A stretch of 64,000 nucleotides of DNA from CAVVEQ01 sp963802095 (GCA_963802095.1 CAWDHI010000003.1:1-64000), one strand, 5' to 3'. Positions 27,745-36,871 are shown, numbered from the stretch's first letter. Program-made: numbers and translations. The notes: a model not told the origin generated them from the sequence alone.

Positions 27745-29165
27745 AACCGGTATTTCAAATCCTTTCCCCGCAGGCTATAACCCGCATTCTTGAAGAAGCG
27801 TTTACTCTTCTGGTAGATACTGGAGTTCGCGTTTCCGACCCGGAAGCCCGGGCTCTTCTGGAAAACGGCGGCGCAAGGGTGGAGGGCATAATTGCGCAAA
27901 TCCCTGACGCGATGATCGACCACGCACTTTCCTCGGTCGGAAGGGATTTTTACCTCCACAATCGCGGCGGAGAGCCAACCGTGCACTTTTCCGCCGGAGA
28001 TGAAGTTCACTTCGATCCTGGCTCCTGCGCAGTTAACATTCTGGACTCGCAAACGATGGAGCACCGCCCGGCGGTCACCACAGACCTGATCCGCATTGTT
28101 CAGGTCTCCGAGCAATTGCCGCAGTTCGCCGCGCAGTCCACGGCGGTTGTCTGCCACGACGCGCCGTCGAAAATCGGGGATATTCACCGGCTGAACGTGG
28201 TCCTCACACATTCACAAAAGCCAGTGGTCACGGGCGCTTTCTCCTCGAGGAATTTACAGGCGATGATCGCGCTGCTTGAAGCCGATTCCGGCACCCGCGA
28301 AAAGCATCGCGAAATGCCGCGTGCGGTCTTTGACGTTTGCCCCTCCCCCCCAATGCACTGGACGGAATTTGCCTGCCGCTGCTTGATTGAACTGGGACGC
28401 GTGGGAATCCCTGTGGAGCTGGTTTCCATGCCGCTGGCTGGCGCCACCGCGCCGGTGACGCTGGCGGGTTCTTTAGTTCAGCACGCAGCCGAAAGCCTGG
28501 CCGGGATTGTCATCCACCAATTGGCTGCTCCCGGCGCACCCCTGGTCTGGGGTGGAGCGCCGGCTATCTTCGACATGCGCACCGGTTCCGCCCCTATGGG
28601 TGCCGTGGAAACTGCCATGCTGGATGCCGGTTATTCGGCAGTGGGGAAACACCTGGGTCTGCCCACTCACGGATACCTGGGCGGGAGCGATTCCAAGCTG
28701 GTTGATGCGCAATCTGGAATGGAGGCAGCCACGGGGTTCCTGGTCGGCGCGCTGGGCGGGATCAACATGATCTCCGGCGCCGGGATGCTCGATTCGCTCA
28801 ACTGCCAGAGTGTGGAAAAATTGGTGCTGGATGCGGAGGCAATCGCCACTGCCCAGCGCCTGCTGGGGGGAATCACCATCCCAACGAGCTCACTGGCACT
28901 CGATTCATTTGCCCAAACCGGCCTGGAGGGGGAATTCCTCAAGCTGCGGGAAACACGAGACCTATTCCGGAAGGAACAAAGCTTGCCTTCGGATGTTATC
29001 GACCGCGGCTCACTTCAGGCCTGGCAGGTGATGGGTTCTCCGGAGGCGTTCACCCGCGCAAGGTTACGCGCGGACTCGCTCGTGGAGCAATACCGAAAAC
29101 CTGACCTCCCCGCAGATAAGCTGGCGAGATTTAAGCAGATCCTGCAGTCAATCCCAGGCAGCTGA
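27741..29165 (+). CDS. MttB-family methyltransferase, second copy
   Basis: A 474-residue paralogue of the preceding gene, read from an overlapping ATG. It shares the family N-terminus (A-F-T-L-L-V-D-T-G-V-R-V), the central T-A-V-V-C-H-D-A region and the G-G-I-N-M-I-S-G-A-G-M-L barrel segment. Again no internal TAG. Two different MttB-like subunits in one operon may use different substrates or form a hetero-oligomer; which is unknown. The corrinoid protein at 18643 is the nearest visible cobalamin carrier. DUF362 follows after 57 bp. Confidence 0.88.
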   Translation: MKPVFQILSPQAITRILEEAFTLLVDTGVRVSDPEARALLENGGARVEGIIAQIPDAMIDHALSSVGRDFYLHNRGGEPTVHFSAGDEVHFDPGSCAVNILDSQTMEHRPAVTTDLIRIVQVSEQLPQFAAQSTAVVCHDAPSKIGDIHRLNVVLTHSQKPVVTGAFSSRNLQAMIALLEADSGTREKHREMPRAVFDVCPSPPMHWTEFACRCLIELGRVGIPVELVSMPLAGATAPVTLAGSLVQHAAESLAGIVIHQLAAPGAPLVWGGAPAIFDMRTGSAPMGAVETAMLDAGYSAVGKHLGLPTHGYLGGSDSKLVDAQSGMEAATGFLVGALGGINMISGAGMLDSLNCQSVEKLVLDAEAIATAQRLLGGITIPTSSLALDSFAQTGLEGEFLKLRETRDLFRKEQSLPSDVIDRGSLQAWQVMGSPEAFTRARLRADSLVEQYRKPDLPADKLARFKQILQSIPGS

Positions 29166-29222
29166 TCTCGAATCTTTCGGGGCGGGTTAAAATTATCCAT
29201 CCTTCCTTTAGAGGTCCACATC

Positions 29223-30341
29223 ATGGCTTCATCGACAGTTTCAATTCAGAGATGCGAAGATTATCAGTTGGATGCGATTCGGTCCGCGCTGGCAGCCTGC
29301 CTGGCGCCTTTGGGTGGATTTGGAACCTTCGTCAAACCAGGTATGAAAGTGCTGCTCAAGCCCAACCTGCTCACCGCGGCAGAACCTGGCAAGGCGGTGA
29401 CAACGCACCCTATTTTGATCCGTGCAGTAGCGGAGGAGGTTTGCGCCGCCGGTGGAATTGTTTGGGTCGGGGATTCGCCCGCTGCGGAGATCAACGAGGG
29501 AAAAAGCGTTTGGGAAACGGAAGGACTTGAAGAGTCACTCTCTGCTACTGGAGCAAAGCTTATTATGTTCAAGGGAGCCTATCTGCGTCGAGTGGACGGG
29601 GTTGATTATTACGTTTCCCGACCGGTGCTGGATGCCGACCTTGTGATCAACCTGCCCAAGATGAAGACCCATACGCTTACACGCTACACCGGCGCTGTGA
29701 AGAACCTGCTGGGTGTGCTGCCAGGCGGGCGCAAACGTGAGATCCACGTCCGCGCGCCTGGCGTGACTGAGTTCAGCCGTGCCCTGGTGGATATCCTTGA
29801 GCTGGTGAAACCACAGCTCAATATCATGGATGGCGTCCTCGGTATGGATGGTAATGGGCCGGGTACTAGTGGCACCCCTCATGCTTACAACCTGCTGGCT
29901 GCATCTGTCGATGCCGTCGCGCTGGATAGCGTCCTGGCTGGCGCAATGGGATTTCCGACCGGGGGTGTGGTTCACCTGGCGCAGGCAGAGGAGCGCGGGC
30001 TGGGAATTAACCAACCTGACCGCATCCAAATCGAAGGGGATCGAACCGTTTTACAGCTCGGTAAACTCGATCTCCCAAAAGCCCGCTGGTTCCTGGATAT
30101 GCCCTCCTGGTTCACCGACCCGTTCCGGGATAAGATCAAGCTACAGCCGCAGATCGAAGCGGCAAAGTGCACCGCCTGCGGCACCTGCGCGGATGCCTGC
30201 CCTGCCGGGGTGATTACCATCCGGAGGGCAGCGCAGTTCGAGCTTTCGGAATGCATCGGCTGTATGTGCTGCGTGGAGGTATGTCCCCATGCTGCTTTAA
30301 CCCCAAAACCCAACCTGCTTGCCCGGCTTGTTGGAGTTTGA
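29223..30341 (+). CDS. DUF362 protein with C-terminal 2x[4Fe-4S] ferredoxin domain
   Basis: A cytoplasmic iron-sulfur protein of 372 residues. Residues ~1-290 form the DUF362 domain (K-P-N-L-L near 42; the N-L-P-K-M-K-T-H motif near 144; A-V-K-N-L-L-G near 159). Residues ~312-360 hold two cluster motifs: C-T-A-C-G-T-C-A-D-A-C-P and C-I-G-C-M-C-C-V-E-V-C-P. Related proteins accompany corrinoid methyltransferases and may serve in electron supply or corrinoid reactivation; that role here is inference from its place after the MttB-like genes. Confidence 0.87.
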   Translation: MASSTVSIQRCEDYQLDAIRSALAACLAPLGGFGTFVKPGMKVLLKPNLLTAAEPGKAVTTHPILIRAVAEEVCAAGGIVWVGDSPAAEINEGKSVWETEGLEESLSATGAKLIMFKGAYLRRVDGVDYYVSRPVLDADLVINLPKMKTHTLTRYTGAVKNLLGVLPGGRKREIHVRAPGVTEFSRALVDILELVKPQLNIMDGVLGMDGNGPGTSGTPHAYNLLAASVDAVALDSVLAGAMGFPTGGVVHLAQAEERGLGINQPDRIQIEGDRTVLQLGKLDLPKARWFLDMPSWFTDPFRDKIKLQPQIEAAKCTACGTCADACPAGVITIRRAAQFELSECIGCMCCVEVCPHAALTPKPNLLARLVGV

Positions 30342-30364
30342 GAGATTCATAAATCGAGGTTCCG

Positions 30365-30793
30365 ATGAAAGACCAGGAAATTGTGTTTGCGGTGATGAGC
30401 ATGGCAGACTACCCCGAGGTCTTCGCCTTATGGGACGGGACGCCCGGCATTGGCCTGAGCAGCGCTGATTCTTCCGATGCAATTGCGCTTTACCTGGAGC
30501 ATAACCCTGGAATGAGTTTCACCGCGCGTAAAAGCGGAGGACTTCTGGGCGCGGTACTCTGCGGGCACGATGGCCGGCGGGGGTACTTGCAGCACCTGGC
30601 AGTCGCGCCGGATGCCCGCCGCAAGGGGATCGGCCAGGGGCTGGTGGATCGCTGCCTTACCGCGCTTGCCGCCGAAGGGATCACCCGCTACCATATCTTC
30701 GTCTATACCAACAACGAAACCGGACTGGGTTTTTGGGAATCCGCCGGGTGGTTCCGGCGCGGCAACCTATTGATCATGTCTCATGACATGTAG
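30365..30793 (+). CDS. GNAT-family N-acetyltransferase
   Basis: Transfers an acyl group from acyl-CoA to an amine; the substrate is unknown. The 142-residue protein carries the GNAT core: L-Q-H-L-A-V-A-P-D-A-R-R-K-G-I-G-Q-G-L (CoA pyrophosphate loop R-R-K-G-I-G, near residue 88), then F-V-Y-T-N-N-E-T-G-L-G-F-W-E-S-A-G-W, the typical motif B. Length is normal for a single-domain GNAT. It starts 23 bp after the DUF362 gene and may be the last gene of that operon. Confidence 0.88.
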   Translation: MKDQEIVFAVMSMADYPEVFALWDGTPGIGLSSADSSDAIALYLEHNPGMSFTARKSGGLLGAVLCGHDGRRGYLQHLAVAPDARRKGIGQGLVDRCLTALAAEGITRYHIFVYTNNETGLGFWESAGWFRRGNLLIMSHDM

Positions 30794-30874
30794 AAAAAAC
30801 CGCCTGGATTCATCTTCAGGGGCTGCTATTTTAATGGATCAATTCGGGAGGAACTTTTTGCATCCAATGTGTTT

Positions 30875-30891
30875 TATAATTAGATATCTAA
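30875..30891 (+). promoter_or_regulatory. -10 box overlapping a 12-base perfect palindrome
   Basis: TATAAT at 30875-30880 abuts TTAGATATCTAA (30880-30891), a perfect palindrome located where transcription would begin. It lies 18 bases upstream of the start of the small membrane protein. A good -35 is not evident. An operator for an unlinked regulator is possible. Confidence 0.45.
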
Positions 30892-30909
30892 ATTTAATCG
30901 GAGGAAAGA

Positions 30910-31299
30910 ATGTCTGAAACCAAAAAACGCCCGTTTGTTGTAACCGTGCTGGCCGTCCTGGCTGGCGTGATGGCCGCGATTTCGTTTTACTTCGCCTTGA
31001 AATCATTAGGCCTCTTCTCGCCCTTTGGCGCCAATCTCTGGAATGCCTTTATGTGGGGCCTGCTTGCCTATATCTATGTCTGGCTGGTTCAGATGCTATG
31101 GGTTGTTGATCCCCAGGCCTGGCTTTTCCTGGCAGCGATCACCACCATCAATCTGATCTTCGATGTTTTCTCGATGGCAAGCACTCCCGCTGCTTTTACG
31201 GATGTCAGCGCCTCATTTATTTTGAGCGGTCTGATCCTGATCTACGTGATGCTCCCCAGCACCCGCAGAGCTTTTGGTACCGAAGTGCAGAAAAAGTAA
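30910..31299 (+). CDS. small membrane protein, unknown function
   Basis: A protein of 129 residues with four hydrophobic segments and short polar ends, no enzymatic motif. The AATCGGAGGAAAG ribosome site is strong (GGAGG six bases before the ATG). It stands alone between the palindromic promoter region and a clear terminator, so it is a one-gene transcript. It may belong to one of the many uncharacterised four-helix membrane protein families. Confidence 0.75.
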   Translation: MSETKKRPFVVTVLAVLAGVMAAISFYFALKSLGLFSPFGANLWNAFMWGLLAYIYVWLVQMLWVVDPQAWLFLAAITTINLIFDVFSMASTPAAFTDVSASFILSGLILIYVMLPSTRRAFGTEVQKK

Positions 31300-31324
31300 T
31301 CCTGCATCAAACCAACCCAATAAT

Positions 31325-31352
31325 AAAACCAGCGGCATACCGCTGGTTTTTT
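31325..31352 (+). terminator. rho-independent terminator
   Basis: AAAACCAGCGG (31325-31335) pairs with CCGCTGGTTTT (31340-31350) around a four-base loop and runs into a T-tract. It ends the small membrane protein transcript and, being symmetrical with A-run upstream, may serve the convergent phosphoesterase gene too. Confidence 0.9.
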
Positions 31353-31385
31353 GATCCGTGCGATTCTAGCCGATACTACAATCCA

Positions 31386-32336
31386 TCAGGAATTCGTGAG
31401 CATATGGCCCTTCACCCGCTGGCTATCCATCACCACCAGCGCGGCATGCAATGCACCTTCTTCGGCCTCGCTGCCGGGGTTGACGCACACCGTTTTATTC
31501 ATCTTGATGATCCCGCTACTTTCCGGCACATGCCCGTGCAGACTGAGCAGCGGCTGATAGGTCTCGATGATCTGGCGAACGGCCTTGCTGCCCAGCGGGC
31601 CGCCCTGCTCGTTGCCCTCTCCGCCGATCGGGTTGAGATTGGAATCTAACAGCACGCCGAAATCCAGGTCGGTTTTATAGGGCGGGCAATGGAAATTGAA
31701 GATCGCCCGCGAGGGCAGGTTCAGCCTGCCGGCCATGCTTTCCAGTTTTTCCAAAAGTTGGTCTTCATTGAGTTCCCGGAATGAGCGCCAGGGATTAAGG
31801 TTGGTGAAGCCAGTGGAGATCATTTCATACTCTCCCCGCAGGATCAGCACCTTGCCTTCCGGGTTTTTCACCCATTGAGCTTTATAAAAGGTCTCGTCCA
31901 CCAGCAAGTCATCATCGTTCCCCGGGAGGAAATAGCACTCGATACCCGCTTTTCCAAGTCGGTCATCTGCCATTTCGATCCACTGAAGAACCGAATAGCA
32001 TATCGTTTCCCGGAAGGTTCTTTTCAGGTCATTGGGGTTGCTTTTCAACTGGGTGAATTGATCGGGTGTGGTAAAGAAGGGGTAGGCACCAGCGGAGCGG
32101 ACCTGGCGTTCGTAGTTGGAGATCTCGTCGGGTTCTGCAGTGATATCTTTCCCCTGCCAGGTAAAGGCTGCTTTTCCATTGGCAAATTTTATAAATGGAA
32201 TAACCTGCCGCCCGGTCATATCGCCCCCCAGGATCATGACATCCGGTTTGTATACCTGCGCTGCATTAAGAAATTTCCGGAAGGTTGCATCCGACCCGTG
32301 AAGGTCCGTTGCGAAGAAAATTTTCATGTCAGCCAT
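31386..32336 (-). CDS. calcineurin-like metallophosphoesterase
   Basis: A 316-residue phosphoesterase with the two-metal site motifs: F-F-A-T-D-L-H-G-S (D-x-H) at residues ~6-14, G-G-D-M-T-G (GD) near 37, P-G-N-D-D (GN-D) near 138, F-N-H-equivalent F-H-C-P-P near 214, and L-S-L-H-G-H-V-P-E (G-H) near 268. The substrate may be a phosphodiester or phosphomonoester and is not predictable. GAGAGG nine bases upstream supports the start at 32336. No operon partner on its strand. Confidence 0.88.
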   Translation of the reverse strand: MADMKIFFATDLHGSDATFRKFLNAAQVYKPDVMILGGDMTGRQVIPFIKFANGKAAFTWQGKDITAEPDEISNYERQVRSAGAYPFFTTPDQFTQLKSNPNDLKRTFRETICYSVLQWIEMADDRLGKAGIECYFLPGNDDDLLVDETFYKAQWVKNPEGKVLILRGEYEMISTGFTNLNPWRSFRELNEDQLLEKLESMAGRLNLPSRAIFNFHCPPYKTDLDFGVLLDSNLNPIGGEGNEQGGPLGSKAVRQIIETYQPLLSLHGHVPESSGIIKMNKTVCVNPGSEAEEGALHAALVVMDSQRVKGHMLTNS

Positions 32337-32548
32337 ATCATCATCCTCTCACACCTAAAAATGCTGAAAAAATTAATGAAGTATTTCAGGATTAATAATA
32401 GCATACATCAATTTTTCATTTGGATAAAGTGAATCATCCTTTCAATTTGGAAAGTTTAGAAAATATTCGGGCAATAAATTGCTTTCGATAACTATTGTTA
32501 TGGAGCACCATAAGTCGGATTTCTTTCGATACGATCCCCTATAAGGGG
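32337..32548. other. AT-rich gene-free region with a small palindrome
   Basis: About 210 A/T-rich bases between the phosphoesterase start and the flavodoxin remnant. The only structure is CCCCTATAAGGGG at 32536-32548, directly after the remnant's stop codon on the minus strand, possibly the relic of its terminator. Confidence 0.45.
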
Positions 32549-33059
32549 TTATATCTTCTCTGCCAGGTTTTCCGCCCAAGTCTCTATCACCCTACGGTCC
32601 CGAAAATCCCCTTTTGGGAAAATCCCAAAAGTTGCGACCGTTCCCATCTTAATTTTATCCATCCCGGTAAGTTTTTCAGGTCAAGTGCGCCGGCAAAATA
32701 ACCTTCATCGAATGGCTGTACAACATTCCGAACTGGTCTCATCCAGTCCCTCAAACCCTGCCTGTAGCTTTCCCCGTGATACATTGCTGGAGGATTACAA
32801 ACCATGAACGATGCATCGAAATGCTCATTAATTCGGCTTTAAGGAAAGTCGAAAAATCCATGGCTTCCGGTAGCCAAATCTGACCACGAATGGCGCTTCA
32901 GGCAACCACGGACAGGTAAGGTGATAGATCGGTAACCTCTTTCATTGGTTTGGCATCCACCTGTAACCTCTTTTTCGCCATGGTTTTTCCAATCGCATCT
33001 GCCACGCCCGCGGTGGATCCTGCTCTGCTTGCATAGGCCACCAGCACTTTTTGGCTCAT
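32549..33059 (-). pseudogene. flavodoxin-domain (HemG-like) protein, inactivated
   Basis: Reading leftward from ATG 33059 gives M-S-Q-K-V-L-V-A-Y-A-S-R-A-G-S-T-A-G-V, the FMN-binding start of flavodoxin proteins related to protoporphyrinogen oxidase HemG. The frame meets TGA at about 32896 where the family has Gly (V-V-A-stop-S-A-I-R-G). It continues through P-E-A-M-D-F, then shifts frame before F-M-V-C, and again before F-P-K-G-D-F-R-D, ending with W-A-E-N-L-A-E-K-I and TAA at 32549-32551. One nonsense codon and two frameshifts along a still recognisable full-length protein make this a decayed gene rather than a single read error. Confidence 0.85.
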
Positions 33060-33296
33060 TTTTTCGCTCTCTTCATAAAGAAGTGTTTATTAATTCAATC
33101 TCGCTGGCAGTGCCAAGGGAGCTCGAATTGCATGCATAGGACAACAAGGAAATCCCAGCCAACCCTACCTTCAGGCGAAGAACTTGCCACCGTTCCATTC
33201 CCAAATCTTTTTTTATTATCTTCTTTCTCTTGCTGGGATGTTCGTTTTAGTTGCAACCGGATCAGTGGCCTTTGGGCGCTATTCCAGCAGACAGGT

Positions 33297-34283
33297 TTAT
33301 TTGTCCTTTTTCTTGCCCTTCTTTTTTTTCTTCTCACCGTACAAACTGTTCTTGTGGTTCTTCTTATTGTTGGTTTTTTCAGGTGTATGAGCAGCGATTC
33401 CTTGTCTTTCCAATTCAAGGCTGGCCAGTTCGAGGGCTTTCTTCTGTTCTTCACTCACCGTTGGGTAGGCAAGGTTGAGATTCTTCATTGTATGATAAAG
33501 AACCGCCGCCACGGCCAGGCGGGTGAACCATTTATTATCCGCAGGGACGATGTACCAGGGTGCCCAATAGGTGCTGGTATGGTTGAACACTTCCTCAAAA
33601 GCATCCATGTAATCGTCCCAGCGCTCCCTTTCCTTCATATCCGCGGCTGAGAATTTCCAGTTCTTTTCCGGCAGGGTGGCGCGATCCAGAAAACGCCTTC
33701 CCTGTTCTTCCCTGGATACATTCAAGAATATTTTTAGCACAACGATACCGTTTTCAACCAGGTACTTTTCGAAATAATTGATCTGTTCAAAGCGCTGTTT
33801 CCAGATCTTTTCTGTCTTGAGGTGCGGCGGCAGTTTTTGACCCGCCAGGAATTCCGGATGCACCCGGACAACAAGGACTTCTTCATAGTAGGACCTGTTA
33901 AAAATGCCGATGTGACCCCGCCGCGGAAGAGCAATGAAATTTCGCCAGAGGTAATCATGGTCCAACTCCTCACCGGCAGGAGCTTTGAAGCTGTATACAT
34001 TCACGCCCTGCGGGTTGACCCCCGACATGACGTGCTTGATGGTGCCGTCCTTACCAGCCGCGTCCAGAGCCTGCAGGATCATCAAAATGGCGTAATCATC
34101 CTGCGCATAAAGCTTATCCTGTTCCTGGGCAAGGAGCTTGATGCCGTCTGACAGGGTCTCTTCGGCTTCATCCTTCCCCATCCATTTTCCGGTGAACCCA
34201 GGGTCATAATCTTTGCGAAGGTCGATCTTTTTGCCGGGTGGCACTCTCAGAATTTCCAGCAATTCGTCCATTTTTGAGACCAT
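33297..34283 (-). CDS. polyphosphate kinase 2 family protein
   Basis: PPK2 enzymes transfer phosphate between polyphosphate and nucleotides. The 328-residue protein has the family core: A-L-D-A-A-G-K-D-G-T-I-K-H (Walker A, near residue 75), N-P-Q-G-V near 90, the R-R-G-H-I-G-I-F-N-R-S-Y-Y-E-E lid/Walker B region near 125, and W-K-F-S-A-A-D near 215. The C-terminus ends in a Lys-rich, low-complexity tail of ~30 residues, unusual and possibly a polyphosphate-binding element. AAGGAG seven bases upstream supports the start. Followed on the same strand upstream by the isoprenoid-synthase-like gene, 21 bp away. Confidence 0.92.
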   Translation of the reverse strand: MVSKMDELLEILRVPPGKKIDLRKDYDPGFTGKWMGKDEAEETLSDGIKLLAQEQDKLYAQDDYAILMILQALDAAGKDGTIKHVMSGVNPQGVNVYSFKAPAGEELDHDYLWRNFIALPRRGHIGIFNRSYYEEVLVVRVHPEFLAGQKLPPHLKTEKIWKQRFEQINYFEKYLVENGIVVLKIFLNVSREEQGRRFLDRATLPEKNWKFSAADMKERERWDDYMDAFEEVFNHTSTYWAPWYIVPADNKWFTRLAVAAVLYHTMKNLNLAYPTVSEEQKKALELASLELERQGIAAHTPEKTNNKKNHKNSLYGEKKKKKGKKKDK

Positions 34284-34304
34284 TTGGTGCTCCTTTTTTC
34301 TAAC

Positions 34305-35612
34305 TCAGTCCTGAACAGGTTCCTTTTTTGACGATAAATGCCGGGTAAAATCTTGAGGCGGCTCGCCAATTCCTTGTCCGGAAAATAATCCCGCAGCTTC
34401 CACCAACCTGACCATTGAAAAATCGTTCCGTTGCAGTATTTTCTCCTGACGCTCAAGAGTTCTGAAGTGAAATGGGAAATGCTCCTGCAGGGTACGCAAG
34501 TAATCCCGTGTGTAATACCGGTGACTTCGTATCAGGGATCCGATCAGGGCGGGTTGGATACAGGTCCAGACAAGCGACCGAAGCATCACTGCGTCTTCTC
34601 CGGGAAACCGATCCATCTGGGAAAAGACCCCCTCCCCAAAATGGAAAAGGCGGTTGGTAAGGCCATCCAACACCCATCTCTTCGCTGTCTGCGAAAAAAC
34701 GGTCGCGATCCCGGCATTCATATCAGCGCGAATATCCTCCACATCGTCCATCAGCTGGGTGAAACAGCCGTACCCGAACATGAATTTGCGTTGCCAGTCG
34801 GTTAATTCTCCCGCCACCAGGTAACCATCCCCCAGCACAGAAGCCCCACCCTTTTCAAAGCTAAGCCCGAGCACATCCGCCTCGTAGGGAGAAAAGGAAG
34901 CCCGCATCAACCCCTGGCTGCGGATCTGGGCGGCATGTATCCCAAGCATGCTTTCATAAACCGACGGGTATTCATTCCGCGGGAATTGTCTCTCGACCAG
35001 CGAGATCAAATCCCAAATGCGCCGTTCCCGCTCGGTCTGTAAAGGGGGGGTCTCACCTTTCAGCACGGAGAGGAACCACTCCCCGAAGGATCTCTTCTCT
35101 CCGGGAGTGACCCTGGGGTTATCCAGGATGTTGTCGGAGTAAGGGTAAAGAAGGCTGTAGGCGAACACTGCGGGGGTAAGTTCCACCTGCAATCCCAAAA
35201 GTAGCTGCATGAAGTTCATGCTCATCACGTTTCGGGATGCCTGATAGATATCCGCATCGGTCAGCGAAGGATCGTAACGGTGGGCTTCGGCAACAAATTG
35301 AGCCGCCACATCAATGAACCTCCGGCGAAGCACAAACTGCAATTGCTCCTCTTCAAGCCCAAGGGTCCGCCTGACGAATGGTTTGATCTCATCCAACAGT
35401 CGTTCCCGCAGGGCTTCCCGGTCTCCTACGTTTGCAGGCATCTGCTTCAATTCCTTCATCACCAGTTCGGATACCCGCTCCATCTCCCTGTCGTTCCGAT
35501 CCAAATCAGATCCCGAATAGGACCGCTGGAAACGGGGAAACCCGGATTCGCTCTCCCACCAGGTGTCTGTATAGAAACGGGTTAGGACATTAATCTCTTC
35601 TGTGATTTGCAT
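34305..35612 (-). CDS. class 1 isoprenoid-synthase-like enzyme
   Basis: A 435-residue, largely helical protein. Two Asp-rich motifs in the expected order suggest the class 1 isoprenoid synthase fold: Y-S-D-N-I-L-D-N-P near residue 158 (a DNxxD-like first metal motif) and Q-L-M-D-D-V-E-D-I near 288. It lacks the ordinary polyprenyl-diphosphate synthase signatures, so the reaction (chain elongation, cyclisation or head-to-head condensation) is open. It precedes PPK2 on the same strand with a 21 bp gap, so they are likely co-transcribed. Confidence 0.7.
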   Translation of the reverse strand: MQITEEINVLTRFYTDTWWESESGFPRFQRSYSGSDLDRNDREMERVSELVMKELKQMPANVGDREALRERLLDEIKPFVRRTLGLEEEQLQFVLRRRFIDVAAQFVAEAHRYDPSLTDADIYQASRNVMSMNFMQLLLGLQVELTPAVFAYSLLYPYSDNILDNPRVTPGEKRSFGEWFLSVLKGETPPLQTERERRIWDLISLVERQFPRNEYPSVYESMLGIHAAQIRSQGLMRASFSPYEADVLGLSFEKGGASVLGDGYLVAGELTDWQRKFMFGYGCFTQLMDDVEDIRADMNAGIATVFSQTAKRWVLDGLTNRLFHFGEGVFSQMDRFPGEDAVMLRSLVWTCIQPALIGSLIRSHRYYTRDYLRTLQEHFPFHFRTLERQEKILQRNDFSMVRLVEAAGLFSGQGIGEPPQDFTRHLSSKKEPVQD

Positions 35613-35770
35613 TTGAGTATTATAGCAAGGCAGGATTTTTCCATGGGGGAAAGATAACCGCCATTTGTCCTATTTATTGTCTATCCTGATGACCATACAT
35701 CTCCTCCTCAGGTGTGTGTTATATTAAAATTGAAAATTCCGGGTAATACCCGTAATTCAGGAGGTTTCCC

Positions 35771-36871
35771 ATGCCCGATCCCCGTGTGACCAAGCTCGCC
35801 CAGGTTCTGGTCCATTACTCGCTTGCTCTTAAACCCGGTGACCTGTTCAATCTGCGTACACACCCTGTTGCCCAGGACTTGAGCCTAGCTGTCATGGAAG
35901 AAGCTGTTAAGGCTGGCGCAAATGTATTCATCCAGAACACGGTTCCAGGCGCGGACGAGATTTTTTTCAAATACGCATCCGATGCGCAGCTGGATTACAT
36001 CAATCCCGCCCGGCGTCTCCTAACCGAAAAAGCGGATGCTTTGCTTTCGATCTGGGCTGAGGAGAACACCCGCGCACTGAGCGGGGTGAACCCGGAAAGG
36101 ATCTCGCGCGCCGCAAAAGCTAAAGCCGAGCTGGATAAAATCTTCCTTGCCCGGTCCGCGAAACAGGAGCTGCGCTGGTGCCTGACGGTATATCCCAATA
36201 ACGCCATGGCGCAGGAAGCAGATATGAGCCTGGCGGATTACACCGAATTTGTCTATAACGCCTGCATGATTAACGATCCGGATCCTGTTGCCTTTTGGAA
36301 GGCAGAGGGCGAAAAACAGAAAACGCTGGTGAACTGGCTACGCGGCAAAGATAAGGTTGTCCTGAAAGGCTCTTCCATTGATCTGCGCCTTTCAATCAAG
36401 GACCGTGTTTTCATTCCCTGCGATGGGAAGTTGAATTTTCCCGACGGCGAGATCTTCACCGGTCCGGTGGAGGATTCGGTCGAAGGCTGGGTGCGCTTCC
36501 GCTACCCCGCCATTGAGTATGGCCAGGAAGTGACTGATATCGAACTCTGGTTCGAAAAAGGCAAGGTGGTGAAGGAGACCGCCACCAAGAACCAGGAACT
36601 GCTCACCTCCCAGCTCAATACCGACCCGGGAGCCAGAATTTTGGGTGAGTTCGGGATTGGCACCAATTATGGGATTCCCAAATTCACCAAAAACATGCTT
36701 TTCGATGAAAAACTGGGCGGGACCATCCATTTTGCCGTCGGCTCGGGATACCCCGAAAGCGGCTCAAAGAATGAGAGCGGCATCCACTGGGATATGCTAT
36801 GCGATATGAACGACGCTGAGATCCAGGTGGATGGCGAACTCTTTTACAAGGACGGAAAACCTGTCGTTTAA
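35771..36871 (+). CDS. M29-family aminopeptidase
   Basis: Zinc or cobalt-dependent exopeptidase of the AmpS/AmpT family, cytoplasmic, 366 residues. Metal-binding elements expected for M29 are present: F-P-D-G-E-I-F-T-G-P (Glu near residue 227), the G-E-F-G-I-G-T-N segment (Glu near 292), G-G-T-I-H-F-A-V-G (His near 321) and H-W-D-M-L (His and Asp near 342). A near-perfect ribosome site (CAGGAGG) lies seven bases before the ATG. Monocistronic as far as the context shows. Confidence 0.93.
   Translation: MPDPRVTKLAQVLVHYSLALKPGDLFNLRTHPVAQDLSLAVMEEAVKAGANVFIQNTVPGADEIFFKYASDAQLDYINPARRLLTEKADALLSIWAEENTRALSGVNPERISRAAKAKAELDKIFLARSAKQELRWCLTVYPNNAMAQEADMSLADYTEFVYNACMINDPDPVAFWKAEGEKQKTLVNWLRGKDKVVLKGSSIDLRLSIKDRVFIPCDGKLNFPDGEIFTGPVEDSVEGWVRFRYPAIEYGQEVTDIELWFEKGKVVKETATKNQELLTSQLNTDPGARILGEFGIGTNYGIPKFTKNMLFDEKLGGTIHFAVGSGYPESGSKNESGIHWDMLCDMNDAEIQVDGELFYKDGKPVV

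Noticed and set aside
33060..33296. Possible gene in the gap between the flavodoxin remnant and PPK2
   Set aside because: About 240 bases with runs of T and no frame that has both a start site and family resemblance.
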